The translations under genes were made by a program, and so were the position numbers. Source: Beaufortia kweichowensis (taxonomy: Eukaryota; Chordata; Actinopteri; Cypriniformes; Gastromyzontidae). Taken from it: 64,000 nt of DNA. The stretch lies in NCBI GenBank assembly GCA_019155185.1, contig CM032804.1, forward strand, positions 5,986,492 to 6,050,491. The letters are read 5' to 3'. The notes under the pieces were generated by a model. The model was not told the DNA's origin and searched no databases. It worked only from the letters and a program-made list of their open reading frames with translations. Numbering within the stretch: position 1 is the stretch's first letter; every line of letters starts with the position of its first letter. Below are positions 49,850-63,700 of the stretch, in pieces.

Positions 49850-51630
49850 CTTTTTTTAGTTCTTTTAGTTCTTTTTTTAAACTAATTGCAGTTTACTGCA
49901 ATTTACTTTTGTTCTGTTTTGCCACATTGAAATGAATGGCAAACGCTATCAAAACGTCGTTATTTACTCTGTCACAGGGACTGAGGTATGTTTTGTTCTG
50001 TTTTTGCAGGAAGTTTGTTTGCCGCAGTGGATTGAGTGTTTGGAATGATTGACAGCTTTGCTTTAAGATTTCAGAGCACTGTAAGCCTGTCATCTCGGGC
50101 AAAATAGAGAGAAGGTATGTTGTGATTTTTGCTTATTCACCTCTTTCTGCAAGGAAAACACTCACACACAAAAGGCTGTCACGTGTACCCTGTGCGCACA
50201 CGTGTATACAATTCACAAGGAGATACCCTTCTTTCTTTATTTTGTTTGTGCATTAAAAAGTCATTAAAAGTCATTAAAACATTCTTTACGGATAGACATT
50301 TAGACACTCTTGGTCTTCTTTTGTCATACAGAACAGTAGGAAACATATAGACACAGTTTTTGTCATAGAAACAGAATTTTAATTTGGAACTGAAGTTCAG
50401 TAAAGTCCAGGTTGTTGTGATTGTTTTGAGTGTTTTGTTGTTGACTGTCTAGGTATATAGCAGATCACATTACGTTTTCTTGTATCTGTTGGCTTAAAAC
50501 TTACCCTAAATGCTTATTTTATGATATGTTTGTATGAAAAGTGTTCCTGTGATCATCTTTCTTTAAAATAAATAAATGCCACTTGGTTTTGTAGCAGTTT
50601 GTTTTGACTTTACAATTAGTATACAAGACATTTAAAGTTCATTTGATGACTTTGTTTCTGATATCTGTTTCCTCAAGTGTTTCTACACCTACACTGTGTT
50701 AAATTTGCCTCCCACTAAGCTGTCTGGGGTCATTGATATCATGCTTGAGGAAACTTTTCTAGACTTTTCAACAAAGGTCACAGACTGAGAAAAAGCACAT
50801 TAAGCTTCCAAAAAAGGTCATAAACACTCAATCAGTTTTTTTTCCTGAAAAACTGAAAGACTTGAAATTTTAAAACTAGCTGTTTTTTTGATTAAGTGAG
50901 TGTATATAGTAATATTACTTTTGGCTACTTTGACAGGAAATTTAGGAGACAGGATTTTTGCTGTACCTCGGATAAGACTGACACAGGCTGATGTGGGCAT
51001 ATTTTGTTTTGCTCTGTTCCCTTCTCTTTCTCTTTCTTTTTTTCTATTAAGTTGCATGTTTGTATGGCACATTTTCTGACCGTCTGTAATTTAAATCAGT
51101 CTGACATTTGTTCAGAAACATGCATCCTTGTTCAGCTGCACTGCCTGCTGTGTATCATGTGGCAAACATAGCGTCTGATTAAATCGAAGCCGTGCTGTAC
51201 TTTGTCTGATGTTGCTAAGCAATCTATAAAAATCATCAATAATATCAACACAAAGGCATTTAACCTGTATTTAACATCTGGTTGTCACTTTGTGTTCCAT
51301 TGGCTCTGTTACTAACACCTCATGTTGTATGTTGTTTTTTATTTGCTTGAAGAAGGGCTTTGACCGAAAGTTAGCAATTACATAAAGATCATTTTAATTA
51401 AGGTATTTCATCAAGCTTCAAAAGTGTGTGGGACTTGACTGCTGGTTTGACAGGACTAATGTATAGTTCAATTAAGAAAAGCTTACAGACAGGAAATGTT
51501 TGGAGTGTGTTTGATGTTGTAATGAAGAAGAATTAATAATATGATTACATTATGATCATACGAAATGATTTTTACATCAGAAACATTCATAAAGTAAATC
51601 TTCAGTGTCCCAATTTTATCCCTAAACAAA

Positions 51631-51663
51631 ACTCTCAAAGAAAAGACTCTTTTCTTTGAGAGT
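51631..51663. repeat. Perfect 14-bp inverted repeat
   Basis: ACTCTCAAAGAAAA at 51631-51644 and TTTTCTTTGAGAGT at 51650-51663 pair exactly around GACTC. Short hairpin without a known role. Confidence 0.8.
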
Positions 51664-54600
51664 GTCTTTAAGACACTTTTATTACGTTTCAATTTAGTTC
51701 AAACAATTTAGTTCGCGAAGGCTGACCTATAGATGCATAAAAATGCAGTGACACACACTTAACTGTATGTTCAAGTCTATCCACAGGCACTCTGATTTAA
51801 TGCGCAGTCACTTTAGATTTCGGTAAGGTGCTAAATGACCTTTGAGATCAGACTCTGCTGGGTCTGTCTGTACCATAACAGCCTGTCTTCTTCATTCTTG
51901 ACTATGCAATGGCTTTTAAATATTAACAATGTGCATAACTCGCAAATATAGACTGTATTGTAGAAACAGGATAAGTTCTTTGCTAAATGAAGCATGTATT
52001 TTCTTGCTCCATTTTCAGTGTGAATACACAAAAATACACACACCGAATGGGTGTTCTAGATCTTTCTCTTGTACAAGCTGATTCCCTTGATGTACATTTA
52101 GGCTAAAATATGAAGAGATGAGCAGAGGAGAAGAATAGAGAGATTGTGTGAATTAGAAACCCTCTGCGTCAGAAGCTTAGTCTTAACAAAAAATGAGTGT
52201 AATAATGAAACGGCGTAATGTTTTCTGGTTTCTCTCTTGGAGTGTATGGTGCTGTCACTTTTTTATGCTTTATACAAAGCATATAAAATAAATAACATTT
52301 AGATAAAAAATTGAACATGATTTCGTTTCAGTATTCTTAAAATGTTGGCATATAGTGTTTGTGTGTATGTGTAAGAGTTAGAAATATTTTATGCACTGTA
52401 CCCCAAAACCAGCAGATTTTCAGTGTTTAGTCTACAGTCATATACAGTATCAGTAGCGTCATTAACACACATGACATCATTTTATACCATTATATTTTTA
52501 TATGTGTATGGATGGCCGACTGAACTGAAGTACAGTGTTTCAGTATGTGTTTCAGAGTATCCTTCAATCGATATCTGTGTGTGGATTTGGGTGTTATGTG
52601 TGCTGGACTGTTTCCCAATCTGATACACTTTCCTTACACTTTTATTTCTCAACTGGTCCAGGAGGTTGCTTAGGAACCCCATCAGATTAATGTCCAGCCT
52701 TATCGAGTAACCCTCCCAATTTCCTGTAGCAGCATCCCTCTCATTCTGGCAGACGGTCCCCTGGAGCGAGAGACGAGGAGAGGGATGGGTGTAGGTGAGA
52801 GTGTAAAAAAGGGGCCAGTGAGACAGATGGAAAAACATAATAAAAATAGAGAGAGAGGAATAGAGATATGAGATATAATATTTGTGCAAACACTTACTCA
52901 AATACTCTGTCTCCGTTTTTTACTGATTCAAATCATCTCACAAAGGATACTCAGTATCTTTATCACCTAGGTAATTATGTTTACTGGGCAAATGTTAATG
53001 CCCATATTAACAGGAATATGTTTGGTTACCCTGTCTTTTTAAAAAATTGCGACCATGGCAAGTATGTGGTAGTTTTCCCACAAGGAAATAAAGTCTAGGT
53101 GTTCTAATCAAAAACTATTTGCTATTCTCAATTATGTAATTTATTAGGCTTAGTGTTTCATTATATCCAGGAAGATTTACATTTACCAAAATTGCACAAT
53201 GAGGAAGCAATACGTGTGTCAGGAATAGACGGTTCCACTCCAAATCACCATCTGCAAATCTCTTAATAAATACCTGAAATTTACTAGTGCCAATTGACAA
53301 AGAAATATTAGCTTAATATTATACACATGGGCATACATGCAGAGTTTAAAAAAGTTCAGATTAGGAACAGTTAACAAGTGATATGTTAGATAAATGAACA
53401 TAGTGCTCCTTCTGTATTTGTTCTGTGATGTCTAAATGAACTATGTAACTATCTATTTCAGGCAGAAATAGATGATTTCAGATTTAAGTACTCTGGCCCC
53501 AGAAATGACAGAAATGATCTTGATGGCTAGACTGGACACTGTAATCTCATTGAGATGTATAGTTACTTACATATGTAATTTTAGATGATGTAATTTATGT
53601 TCTGCTTTAAGAAGGAATGGTGTCAGTTAAAGATTTGACATCTGAAACAACAATTGTATGGTATAAAGTCATGTTAATTTCAGATTTTACATAAAATGCA
53701 CCATATCATTATACGAATTCCTGCTGGTATTAGTTTTTGTTTTACATAACTGGTGGAAATAATAAGAATTAATGAGGTGTAACTGTTTCAAGGGAAAGTT
53801 CACACAAGAAAGACATTAAACAGAATTTTTTTTGTGAACTTTTCCTTCAACAATGTAGATTTTATTATAAAAAATGTATTATTTGCCAGGTAGAGAGAGG
53901 TCTTCTTCAATCATTTGCACACTGCAAGATGTTGCCTACAGCACAGGCTGCATGACAATAATTTAGGTGTAGATACTGTAAATACACTTACCCCTCACCA
54001 AATCTAAATCACATAGACACATGCATCAAGCAATAAAGAACACGTGTGGGTGTAACACTGAGCTTTATTTACTCCTGCTTTTTCACACACACATTCACAC
54101 GTGTGCACACACAAGCACATAGAAACAGCAAATAGAGTTTATGTAATTCAATTTCACATGTCAGCAGTTTCTTCATGAGCATTAAAATCTCTCTCTCTCT
54201 CTTTCTCTCTGCTCTGCTCTGTCATGAGAGGTTGTCCAGGGCTGGCCTGATGAAGATCTATTACACAACAGAGATTCACAACATGGCTTCTCAATTAGTA
54301 AGATACTGATTCCCTACAGCACTCAGCAACATGAAAAGTCTTAACCTATCTCTACCCTACCAGAATAATTAAACATTAACCATCAATCTTATCATCAAAG
54401 CAACTAATTACTTTTCTTCTGTGGAGCATTGGTTCAATGCAAATCTCATTCAGGGTTGTGTGGTGTATTACAGTAAAGTTCCCGTCTGCTGCAATATCGC
54501 AGTGATTTAATAAGTCTGTAGAGAGACTTGGGAAATGTTGCACATTGTCAAACAGCTTCATTAAATCAGCGTGCATCCACAAATAGCCGTGTTTCTATAG

Positions 54601-54755
54601 GAGAGATGGACGTATATGTATAAAACAGTACTTTATTACAACCCCTTTGAGATTTAGAAAGCTGTATTTACATATATACTGAAAGGTCATGTTAGGTGCA
54701 TGTGGAAATCTAATATATTTGATTCATTTTGGGACTGTGTCAGTGTGTTTGCATG

Positions 54756-55190
54756 TTACATTTACATTTACATTTAGGCATTTAGCTGACGCTTTTATCC
54801 AAAGCGACTTACAAATATTAGGAGACAATGAAGCGATACATCAAAAGCGACAGCAATAGTACAAAGAAGTGCTTTCCTAAGTTTACAATGTTATGCAGTG
54901 CTGGATAAATACCTGTAGGGGAAAGAAAAGATTTTTTTATTTTTTTTATTATTATGCTGTCAGGTGTTCATGGAAAAGGTGTGTTTTTAGTAGTTTTTTA
55001 AAGGAGGTGAGGGATGTGGCAGACCGGATTGCATTAGGGAGATTATTCCACAAGCCGGGAACAGAGAAGGAGAAAGAATGAGAGAGAGATTTAGTGTCCT
55101 TCTGTGATGGTACCACCAGTCGACGTTCATTCGTTGAGCGTAGGGTTCTGGATGGGTTGTATGTTTGTCAGTATTTGTTTTTCTAGACTG
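54756..55190 (-). mobile_element. 5'-truncated LINE (L2-like), 3' end
   Basis: Read on the - strand, one frame (about 55133-54955) gives VPGLWNNLPNAIRSATSLTS then FKKLLKTHLF, the characteristic C-terminus of L2-type non-LTR reverse transcriptases. The element ends in GTAAGTCGCTTTGGATAAAA, GCGTC and AAATG repeats, a tail widely shared by teleost LINEs and their SINEs. The frame breaks upstream near 55133, so it is dead. The 5' boundary is uncertain and may reach about 55330. Confidence 0.75.
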
Positions 55191-58100
55191 ATACATGCTG
55201 TGACTAAGCGTAATGATTGTAGGTCCCTGTGGTAAGTAGTCTGTCCTGCCAATATGTGATAAGTAAGCCAGATCCCCAGATGCACACTCACTCTTTTCCT
55301 CTTTCTCTCTCGGAGGGGATCTACTGAAGAGAAGCTAACCGCGTCTTGCATGCTCCTTGGATGCCGGCTAGCTTACACAGGCCTGAAAGAAAACCCAGGG
55401 GACAAACACATTCACTACATTCACATACACATGTTTTTGGTCCACTTTGCTTTTCTTTTGTGAGCATTCTTTGAGAGGGTGCCAGAGGCGTTAAACTGTT
55501 ATATAAAAGCTTGAATTTGATTTAATGAAACTCAAATGTGAGGTGCAATAGCCCATGCCTGCATGAATCTCTGTTTGACAGCACCGTTTTCAATCCAAAT
55601 TAAGCAAAACGGGGAAACATGATGCTGTTAGATTGGCCCCCACAAAGGCTCTTTCAAAAAGAGCACACCATAGCCTCCTAGGGGATCCTGATTCCCTGAG
55701 TGCTTTCTATTATATGCAACACCAGATGGTGCAGAATACAGAGACATCAAATAAAACCTTTCATGCTTAATCTAACCGAAGATCATGTATGTAAAAGACC
55801 GCAAGTTAACGGAGAACAAAAGGTTTAAAAACAAACACACTCAGTCTGTAACTGGTTTGAGAGAGATAACAAAAAAGTACCATCTATTTCAGACATAGCC
55901 AATAATAAGAATACCATGTTTTTCACTTTTAAGTATCTTAAAGGACTATGTATATTTCATGGTACAGAAATATGATAATCATTTAGTATTGTGGTATTGA
56001 TATTAGCATGTAAAAATTTGTTTGTGCATCTGAACAACAAAAACCCCTTAATTTTAATGTAATGTTTGCCCGTATCATCAAGATTTCTTCTCTGTAATGT
56101 AACAGCAGAGGAATGCCTGATTCTCTCTCTTGCATCTTGGCCACTCAGGGATAATGCAGTCATTTAGTCTTTGCACCTTTAAGACCCTGTAATCACATCT
56201 GCAACAGCCTGTTGAGAACAGGGTCTCATTCTTCATGCTGATTGGCTTTCTCACCTTTGTGTCCCTTTGCCCCCTGACTGTCTCATTGGACTGTGTTGTG
56301 GTGTTGCCTTCATGTGATGACTGTTTTTTATGCAGTTATCGTAATAAGCAAAATGTTTTAGGGTTTAAAACAAGAATCAGCTTTGTAGAAAAGGTCAGAT
56401 GTACTTGTTTCTATAGAAGCACAAAAGCTACATGTCAAATCATGCTGAGATGACACAGATCATCAGGTTTTTTATCTATAGTGGAGTTTATGTCATCTTG
56501 GTTGTCGGCATGATTTATCAAACAGAAAAAAGATTGCTGATAACTCTCCCACAGTCAAAGCTTATTCACACCAAGAACAATAACTATAAATACAACTATA
56601 ACGATAACTATATTTCCATCCACAATGATGGACCATAACAGAAAGATTTTGTATCATTCATTGCTCGTAAACTAAATTCATCGATATAGTTTCTCTGTAA
56701 TGTTATGTTCTAGTTGTGAGCTTTCATATGTTGTCTTTAGTCAGTGAACTGTACCTTGATGAGCTGTATAGTCTTATATAGTAATTCAGAGTTTCTAATG
56801 CATATAGTCTTCATGATGAAACCTTTCATTCAATGGACCCAGCACACAGTTTGTTTTTTGTCTGTGTACATGTGTGTGGGGCATTTTACACATAATTGAA
56901 TGCAGCTCAGCTCTGGCGTTTCACACTTCAAAGAGCTTCCAGTTTGGCTGTCACAGACTCGACAGCTGGCAGATGAAACGTATTTGGAGCATACACACAC
57001 AGACACACACAAGTACATATTTGGTGCTTCTGAGAAAATCTCTAAACAGTCAGACAAAGCAAAGGCAGTTAGGCAGAAACAGCAGAGGTACACTGAGTAT
57101 CTCACAGGTACGATAAGTGACCTTTACCTCAAACCCTCACAGAGATGTGATAAGATATTCATAACTTTCCTTTTTGTCAAGATGCATGAAAGTAACATTG
57201 TTGCATTGGATAATCTTTGAATTAATAATCTGTGTTTGATATTTATGTACTGTTAACAGATGCTAACTTTGCACTTTACTAAAATGCTTTGTAAAGGAGA
57301 ATGTCCTCTCCTCCTAATACTAACTATCATTTAAACAGGTACAACAAGTAGCAAATCATGATTTTCCAGGCTGTTTCTTAAACTAAAGGCTTAAATTTAA
57401 TGTACATCGCATTTGAAACTTTAGTTTTTAGTCATTTATTCATTCATTCACACACAGGCACGTACACGCAAACACACGTCTACAGTATATGCTGACATAG
57501 CTCTAAATGGGGACATTGTACAGATTTACATAATTATAATTAATTTGACTGTAACGGGAAGCATTTTGCATTTGTGGATTTTAACAAACATGTTTGCTTA
57601 AGTTTGTATAGAATTTTCTAGAAACAAGTATACATTTATTCCTCAGTGATTGTACACACATACACACAGAGAGTTGCATGAATGTTAGTCGGACATAGCT
57701 GTCAACAAAAATCTGATGTGGCGTAAAAGCATGAAACCACATTTGTGGTGAAATGATAAAGCCAGCCATTATGTACTTCTGTCTCGCATGGAGTGACACT
57801 TCAGCTGACATTGTAGCACAAGCTAAGTGGTGTACACAGGACAGTTTAATTATATCCCTGTGTTAAAACCTTTATACTCTATTGTTTGGAATGACTAAAT
57901 TTAAAAAGGCCACCCATGATGGACAGACATTGTTTTACTAATTTTTACTCTGCTTTATGCAATAACATATCTGTGCACGCGAACATATCCGCACAAACAT
58001 GTCCAGAGCGTCAACAACATACAGGGTTAAAGCTTATTCCCAGCATGCATCGCTGTATACAATATTATAAGACATGGTTTGTCTGTCATGATATTTATTT

Positions 58101-58867
58101 TGTTTTTCATTTGTCCCCTTAAGGCACAAAATTTTGCATTATTTGCCTTTTTCATGTAAAAAATCAAACGTTTTGGACAGAATTTAAAGTTCATCTTATC
58201 AAAACTAGAAGTGCAGATTCATGTTAATGTGACAAGATTAAGTCTTTCTTGTTCTATTGAATTTCAGTTAATGAAACTGAGGCGTAGGAATCGTTCAATA
58301 CCGTTCAATATCATGCTTGTATGTTTTTACTGTTTTGGAGTTTTTTTAATATCAAAGCTTGTCACTTTGAAACAAAATGTGTCCCTTATTAAATCCACGC
58401 TTACAGCCCATTTAGTCAGAAAGTCACAATAAATCTCCTTGCTGTGTTCTCTCTCTCTCTTCCCATCTTGCTTTGTGTCTGTTGTGAGCAAGGGTCAGTG
58501 AGGTCACCGTGTGTGCATAAGGGAATGGGACATGGGAACATTTTTTCTCCATTGAAATAAACACACACACATACTCAGTGTTGCCGACACACTTGAAATG
58601 CCAAAATGCTAATGCCAACATTTACTGTGACGCCATGGGACTGAGCTGTTCAAACATGTGAGTGGAAATGTGAGGTCAAGAAAAAGATTAGACATTCATT
58701 GTGCATCTGATGTGGTGTATGTCTGTGTCTGTGTGTCGTGCTTATACACGTCTTTTGAATACACAACATCTTTTTCTTAATCAGTATTTTCATATTGTTT
58801 CCAGTAACAATCTGTTTTTATTTAAAATGAAAAATGTTACTTTGTTCTAAATGTTACATGCTCTATA

Positions 58868-59163
58868 TTAAAGGGATAGCTCACCCAAAATAAAATTATT
58901 TTATTATTTACTCACCCTCATGTCTCATGTTAAACCTGTATGACTTTCTTGCTTCAGAAGAACTCAGAAGAAGATGCAATACGCTGGTAACCGGCACCCA
59001 TTCACTTTCATAGTATGGACACAAGGTACAATGGTAGTCAATGGGTGCCGGTAACCTTTTTGCAAAATATCTTCTTTTGTGTTCCATCATATACAGGGTT
59101 TGAATGACATAAGGGAAAAAAATTATGACATCATTTTTATTTTTGGGTGAACTATCCCTTTAA
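58868..59163. mobile_element. Foldback MITE, copy 2 (Angel-like)
   Basis: Begins TTAAAGGGATAGCTCACCC and ends GGGTGAACTATCCCTTTAA, about 296 bases. It shares arms with the copy at 25810-26116 (GGTAACCGGCACCCATT and AATGGGTGCCGGTAACC). Its arms have diverged more around 58970 and 59060 (small deletions), so it is the older or less constrained copy. Confidence 0.8.
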
Positions 59164-60631
59164 AGGAAAGAAAACTCTTGGTGTAAAACTCTGAATCTAA
59201 GTCCAACTTTTAACTTTCATTGTATGGAATAAATCAGTTCTTCAAAATTTCTCCTCTTGCATTCTAAGGAAGAAAGAATGAGATATATTATCAAAAAGCA
59301 AGTTTTATTATCCTACATAATTTTGCTTCTCAGATAAATTGCTGTGTTATATGCAAAGATGATTTTACTGAAAAACAAAATGGCATGTTTGCAGTGTGTT
59401 TGTGAAATTAACCTGATTGTGTAAATTAAAGTGGTCACGCTAATTCCCTCACACCCTCTTTCATGTGTCAATTTCACACTTGCGGTTTTCAGTGGCAAAC
59501 ACAGAAAGTCATTTTGCTTCACAACCACACTGATATTTTTCACTTGATTATAGAACATGTGTTAGATGACCAGGTCTGTAATAGGTTTTTGCGTCTTACA
59601 CCTGCAAGAGCTATTTCTTTTCTCACTTCATCAATAGCGTCCTTCTCGCTCTCTTCTCCTATCTCTCTTACTAAAAGCCGGCTAATACTGCCCTGATATG
59701 GCCCTCGGCTCATTTACAGTCCTGGGGATACAGGTCAATAATCACTCTCACAGGATCTCACCTGTGCCTACACATCTCGTACAGCAGCTTTCATCTTTTC
59801 TCTGTCATTTCTTTCTCACTGTAATGTCACAGTGTAGTTTTTGTAAGGCTGGGTAAAGCAACTCAGTATTTTAAACTCATTTTGTTTTAAAATTTGTAAA
59901 ACAAGGAATATAAGTTAATGGTAAAATTAATGTTGTTAGGTTAAAATTCAATGACGTTTTTCCAAAAGATAAAAATAGTTAAAAAACAAAACAAAATGTG
60001 CTGCTTTATTAAATAGTATTGAATTGTAAATTGAATTGCAATAAATTGTAGCTATATTTAATTAAATATGAAGCATAATAATAGTACACTAAAGCAATGT
60101 GAAGTAACAGACATGAAAGGAATAAAGGCAGTGAAGCCAGATTATTTGACATTTTATAATTTCATGAATATTTCTATTTCAGACCTCTCTCAGTCACCTC
60201 TCCGTGGCTAATCTCCTTTTGTGACCACTGCTGGAAAGTGGCAGAGTTATACCACCAGTTTTTTCCAGTTTTTCTCTCCTTTAATTGAAGATTCATGACC
60301 GGTAGATTTCAATTTGTCGTGGTATCAGGGCTCAGGGCCCTGTGGTAAATGGAGTCTTGTGAAGCCAAATGTCTAGTGGTCTTTTTTTGCAGGAGAGTGC
60401 TTCTTACAGCCACAAGCACATGTGTTTTAATTCCAACAAAGACCTTGATATTAGATATTGTGATTATTAGATATTATTAGAGCAGCTGCCAAAAGCTGAA
60501 GAAGTGCATTGTGGGTAAGTGCATTAGTGAGTCAGGGTGGAATTAGTGTTGACTGGTATAGATGTCGTTTTTTTGGTTCAGTGCACACTTGTGGTCACTC
60601 ACCAGTGTGTTTAATACTCATTTTACATGAA

Positions 60632-60775
60632 CATTTTTATGCATTTTGCATATACTTTTATCCGAAGTGACCTATAGTGCATGCGAGGTATACATTTTTT
60701 TTAATTACTATGTGTATTCCCTATGATCAAATGCATGACCTTTTGGTAGCACAGTGCTCTACCAGTTGAGCACTT
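60632..60775 (-). mobile_element. Degenerate tRNA-derived SINE
   Basis: On the - strand, CTCAACTGGTAGAGCAC (about 60755-60771) looks like a tRNA A box and GGTCATGCATTTGATCATAG like a decayed B box. About 80 bases on, AGGTCACTTCGGATAAAAG and ATGCAAAATGC are a mutated version of the retroposon tail seen at 54756. Head and tail in this order fit a tRNA-derived SINE borrowing an L2-like tail. Confidence 0.6.
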
Positions 60776-63700
60776 GTAAACACGTCTCATACAAACATCC
60801 ATACAAGTAAGTCATCTTGGTATTTACATAATAACTAGCACAATACTCACATATTCCATTCAAACAGATTTTTGTTTGTGTACTTGCATGTGTACTTCTC
60901 CGAACGTATTCATAGTTTCTAAGTAAACATCCATTTCATTCTCTCTTCCCATCTGCAGCAAAGAACAGTTCCAGGTAACACACCACTTGTCACCTTTGGT
61001 AATCCAGCACGCCTCCGTAATCAGGAGTCCTGCCCATCCCACAGGGTGGCCGAGGGCATTCCTGACTGGAGTGGTGTTAAGCTGACCTTTAGCTGCCTCA
61101 TTAAGGCTAGTGTGATGTGTGCGGACAGATGGCCTTGCCGGAGGGCTCCAGATCCACACAACAGTGTCTTTGTCACCCACTTTACGCCCACGTCGGATCG
61201 TAGTTGCTGTGGAGATAAGGTGCGCGTTGTGTCGGTTAGAATCGGAACGCCCCATCAGCGTTCCTGTGATGACGTGAAGAGCATTCTGCTTCTCTCTTAC
61301 TCTCAGATGAGGGTCATTGGGGGGCGGTGTGCATGTGATAGCTTGCCTGTCTCTTACGTTTTTCCTGTTCTCTTCTCACCTAGTAAAGTGTGAATTGGAC
61401 AGATAACCACAACACCTCTGATTTCAGGAGGCCCTAAACACTTCCAAAAATAGCTTTCCACAGAGATGATCAAACCAGAGGATGCCGTCCCACCTGAGAA
61501 GGGTCTGTTTCTCAGTTTTCTTTGTATTTTGCTTATGGCTGTGACTTTTTTTATATAGCTGCTGTACCCTAAGGCAACAGGCTCTTTTTTTTTTTTTGAT
61601 AATCAATCACCTTGGTGCCTTATCATACAATGGTTGTGGTCTAAAGTGGTTCCCTGTTTAGTGCACTATATGAGTTGTAAGTTATTTTGTGATGTTGTCT
61701 GAATTCTGAGTAAACTATTTCATTTAATATATACTATATGCTGCATTCTATAATGTATTCCATACCCACAATGCACCCTAATAATCAACCTAATAATGTA
61801 TTTCCCATGGTGAGATGTGAACCAGCACCCTTCGGGTTACCAGGCCCAATCAAACAACTACCACACTCCCAAATACATGACCGTTAAAAAGCAACCCTCC
61901 CCCAAACACACACAACCCGGATTTCCATGGAAATTAGCTGTGCTAATGCTTTTGACCGTGACGGACATTGCACATTTGCTTCTTTAAATCAGCTGAAGGA
62001 ATATGTACATATATTATCATAATCAAAGAGTAGTCTGCATTACTTCATTCATTTAGCTATTCCGTGTTGAATTATAACCGAGTTTCATTATAGTTAAACA
62101 TGCGGAGGGCTCTTAATGTGTCCAGACACACACCCAATCACGACGGTGTCGATTTATGGACCGGACTGAAATGAAATCCTGTCGCTTCTTTGTTTCCGAC
62201 AATTTGTTGGCTGGTAAACTGTGTGCGAGTGTATGTGTGTGGATCTGCATGTACTTGCACGTGTGTCAGTGTACTCTAATCTGAAGGTGTTTGAACAGAC
62301 ACTCCTGAATACACACATACCCACAGCAGCATAAATTCATACTCTACTCAAATATTCCTTGTCACGTTTACAAAGATGGGCAAACAAATGAGCTGTGTTC
62401 AGGGAGTGCATGTTCTTGTTTGACTGTAGGTCGTTTGATGCGTTTATTCCAGTAATTCTATTTGTAGAAAAATTACTGATCAAGTAAATATTGATATTAG
62501 TCAGTGTGGCGTGCAACAGCCTCGGATACATTTAATTATATCCTGATTGCATGAATTACAAAAGCACAATTCTTACTGGTAAAGGTGCAGTGCAGAGGTT
62601 TCGGGAAAGAGTCATGTGACTTCCACTTCCCGTCACTTCTAGCTGTGCACACAGGACTATTTCTGTATTTTTTTTAAACTGTCTCATTAGAAATAATAAT
62701 CTTAGACATTGAATCCTGTGTTTAGTTTGGGTTTGTTATGTGTAATTTTTGGTGTTGTCTTCATCTAGCCTATAGGCAGAGACAGCTATAAGTAGGAAAA
62801 GCATAGACAGCTTTTGTAGAATGCATTTACCAAAAATAAATCCTGTTGCTCTGTGTTCATTTTAAAACATGCTGTGTTTGAGCATGCGCACACCAGTATT
62901 GGATCAACTAATGTTGAGAGTTTGGGGAAGAATTGTTTGTTAGTTAATGTTAGTTCACATCAGAGCTGATTTGTTTGGTTTCATGCCTTAATGAAGATTT
63001 CTGGTAAAAATAAGTGGGGAAATACTTCTGAAACAAAGACAGCTTAGAAAGTTATTCTCTGTTCCTCTATTAGTCTTTTCCTTTTGGTGACAGTAATGGC
63101 ACAGAAATTACACACTTCAACTTTAACCACTGTGATTTTCCTCATTTATCGTAAAAAACACATACTGCTTATAAGAAACTGCGTAATTTTCTGTTCAGTT
63201 GTAAAACAAGCCTTGTGACAATGAATCCTTTAATAAAATGGATTTCCATTTACATATTTATAGTGTAATATTTTACTTATTTGATAAATCAAATTATGTT
63301 TTTAAGACCTGGTGATCCTCCAGGGCATTTTTTAACATTTCAAGTCGCATACTAAATCTTCTTCTCATTTGTTATTGCATCTTAGATGTTTCGTTCACAA
63401 CGCACACATTCGCATAGTCGTTTTGCAAATAATGAAATCTGATTCATTTGTTTAAACAATGTATTAGGCAGTGTATTGGCATCATTTGCTATAGTAATGA
63501 TGCAAGTGTCTGAATGATACCAACTCTTAATATAACAACTAAGAGTAGCTGTCAGCATAGAAAGAGCAGAAGGAAAACTGGAAACTTTTGCCTTTGCTCA
63601 TGTCTATCAACTTGTCATGGTGCTGAACTAATGAGACGTGTGACACAACAGCGGCAGAGGCCTTTGTGCTGTATGCACTCTGCATGTACTGTGTCTGAAA

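Noticed and set aside
55127..55351. 74-codon open frame on -
   Set aside because: Mostly the 5' part of the dead LINE fragment, in a frame different from the reverse-transcriptase remnant.
60712..60772. Possible tRNA gene on -
   Set aside because: A-box-like and decayed B-box-like sequences are present, but no cloverleaf can be formed and a retroposon tail follows, so it is a SINE.
60860..61393. Overlapping open frames of 131 (-) and 115 (+) codons
   Set aside because: No recognisable domain, no consistent splice signals, and open on both strands, as expected for GC-richer noncoding DNA.
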